This document shows, one piece after another, positions 62,926 through 64,000 of a stretch of DNA of 64,000 nucleotides (positions are counted from its first letter, which is position 1; every line of letters begins with the position of its first letter). Position numbers and translations under genes: made by a program. Origin of the DNA: an uncultured Anaerolineae bacterium (GTDB taxonomy: Bacteria; Chloroflexota; Anaerolineae; Promineifilales; Promineifilaceae); contig CAJQMR010000013.1 of NCBI GenBank assembly GCA_905479495.1, forward strand, positions 186,001 to 250,000, written 5' to 3'. Below the pieces are notes generated by a model. The model ran no database searches. It saw only the letters and a list, made by a program, of their open reading frames with translations, and had not been told where the DNA came from.

Positions 62926-64000
62926 TTATTTAGCCGCGAGGGCTGTTACAAAGGCATCGGCCAGGGCCTGAACGTGTGGCTCGTCTACAATTTGGTTGTG
63001 GTTACCAGCCAATGAATGCACATCCACCTTTTGCGACACGCGCTGCCAGCCCATGAGAGGGTCTGTGGTATCCCGGTAAATGTCACGGTAGCCTTCGGTG
63101 GACTTGAAGAGGGTTACTGTGCCAGGATACCGGGTGGGCACATAGCAATAATAGGCGCGATTGTTGATCATAGTGATTTTTTGTACGCGTTTATCTTCTT
63201 GCTCTTGAGCCACAGAGGCCATCCTTGCCTTCTGGGGGGTCTCTTTGCGGGTTAATCGATTCACCCGATTGGCCAGCATTTGCCGCAAGCCAACCCAGAC
63301 ACGATGCCGATTTTTGATGAATAGCTGCTGTTCCCGCTCAGGGGGTAAGCTTAGAATACGGGCAGTGAGTTTGGTGGCCAGGCGCACCCACTTCAGGATG
63401 GGATGCTGGGCAGGCGTGTCGATAATGCCGACAAAGGTCACTTGGTGACCACGTGCCGTGAGCTGCTGAGCCATCTCAAAGGCAACTGCACCGCCCATAG
63501 AGTACCCACCCAGTTGGAATGGGCCTTCTGGCTGATGGGTCAACATCGCTTCAACGTAATGGGCGGCCATTTCTTCTACAGAGGTAAACGGCCGTGTTTT
63601 GCCATCTAACCCCTTAGCCTGAAAAGCATACACAGGCTGGCTGTCCGGCAGGCGGCGCGCCAACTTGGTGAAGACCAACACATGTCCCCCACCCCCATGC
63701 ACCAGGTAAAGCGGCTGCACATCGGCAGCACCCTCCTGAATTTGGACCAGCGTGGGCCATGCTTCGGTGCCAGACTGATCGCGTAAAATGTCTGCCAGCT
63801 CCGCAATGCTGCCCGCCTGAACCAGGGTGGCCAGGGGCAAGTAGTGGCCTGTCAGCTTTTCGATGTCGGCAAAGAGGTTCATCGCTTGCCAGGAAGTGCC
63901 ACCTAAATCAAAATAGTTGTCGTGAATGCCAATGCGGGGTACGCCCAGCACCTGTTCCCACATATTTTTGAGATCGAGTTCCAGGCGATCTCGCGGGGGT
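62926..64000 (-). CDS. NRPS/PKS C-terminal part, PCP-TE, 5' end outside window
   Basis: The frame is open to base 64000 with PPRDRLELDLKNMWEQVLGV, the usual approach to a carrier domain, so the gene continues rightward. PCP: FDLGGTSWQ (Ser). TE: GYSMGG nucleophile, Asp in IIDTPA and His in AGNHNQIV. The TE resembles the two other TEs in this window in layout and spacing. It is on the same strand and upstream of the operon, so it could be part of the same cluster, now separated by the lipoprotein cassette. Upstream modules cannot be seen. Confidence 0.88.
   Translation of the reverse strand, partial: PPRDRLELDLKNMWEQVLGVPRIGIHDNYFDLGGTSWQAMNLFADIEKLTGHYLPLATLVQAGSIAELADILRDQSGTEAWPTLVQIQEGAADVQPLYLVHGGGGHVLVFTKLARRLPDSQPVYAFQAKGLDGKTRPFTSVEEMAAHYVEAMLTHQPEGPFQLGGYSMGGAVAFEMAQQLTARGHQVTFVGIIDTPAQHPILKWVRLATKLTARILSLPPEREQQLFIKNRHRVWVGLRQMLANRVNRLTRKETPQKARMASVAQEQEDKRVQKITMINNRAYYCYVPTRYPGTVTLFKSTEGYRDIYRDTTDPLMGWQRVSQKVDVHSLAGNHNQIVDEPHVQALADAFVTALAAK

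Overview
The window looks like chromosomal DNA of an uncultured Chloroflexota-type bacterium (Anaerolineae-like). This is an inference from gene content and style: intrinsic terminators, strong -35/-10 promoters, Shine-Dalgarno starts, Pro/Thr-rich lipoproteins and paired YtxH and membrane genes. I have no 16S or marker-gene proof. I saw no rRNA, tRNA, CRISPR array, phage or transposase gene. The most striking global feature is the octamer palindrome ACGGCCGT, usually extended to AACGGCCGTT. I counted roughly 110 copies by eye, in genes and in gaps, where composition predicts about one or two.

Bases 1-36009 are a housekeeping and accessory region. In order they hold: a partial TPR membrane protein with a rhomboid protease; a nicotinamidase-family hydrolase behind a strong promoter with an embedded palindrome; a VWA protein; ClpP and enolase; a GAF/PAS histidine kinase; a cysteine desulfurase; two lipoproteins (leucine-rich repeats, beta-propeller); a Nudix hydrolase; an AT-rich TIR-like gene; MnmA; a Rel (p)ppGpp enzyme with an altered hydrolase site; an ABC exporter flanked by two related P-loop proteins; ThpR, a UbiA-type protein and an M50-CBS protease; a DUF3307-like protein behind a perfect CRP-type site, followed by a Crp/Fnr regulator; an ATP-grasp ligase; YceI; a candidate small RNA of about 220 nt with three C-rich motifs; an SLC13 permease; a TauE permease; and a dihydropyrimidinase-like enzyme.

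Bases 36006-60759 are a minus-strand NRPS/PKS operon. In transcription order it encodes: formyltransferase / truncated C / adenylation domain interrupted by a luciferase-like monooxygenase / PCP; a PKS (KS-AT-KR-DH-ACP-TE); an MbtH protein; a three-module NRPS (A-PCP-C-A-PCP-C-A-PCP); a final NRPS (C-A-PCP-TE) whose TE has Cys in place of Ser; and an Sfp-type phosphopantetheinyl transferase. Pocket residues read by eye suggest Gly-like for the formylated loader, then Asn, Thr, aromatic, aromatic. A further PCP-TE gene enters from the right edge (62926-64000). Between it and the operon sits an AT-rich lipoprotein gene bracketed by GC-rich inverted repeats.

Short intergenic-type repeats of several families are scattered through the window. 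Two of these families also lie in frame inside NRPS adenylation domains, at matching places in two modules.
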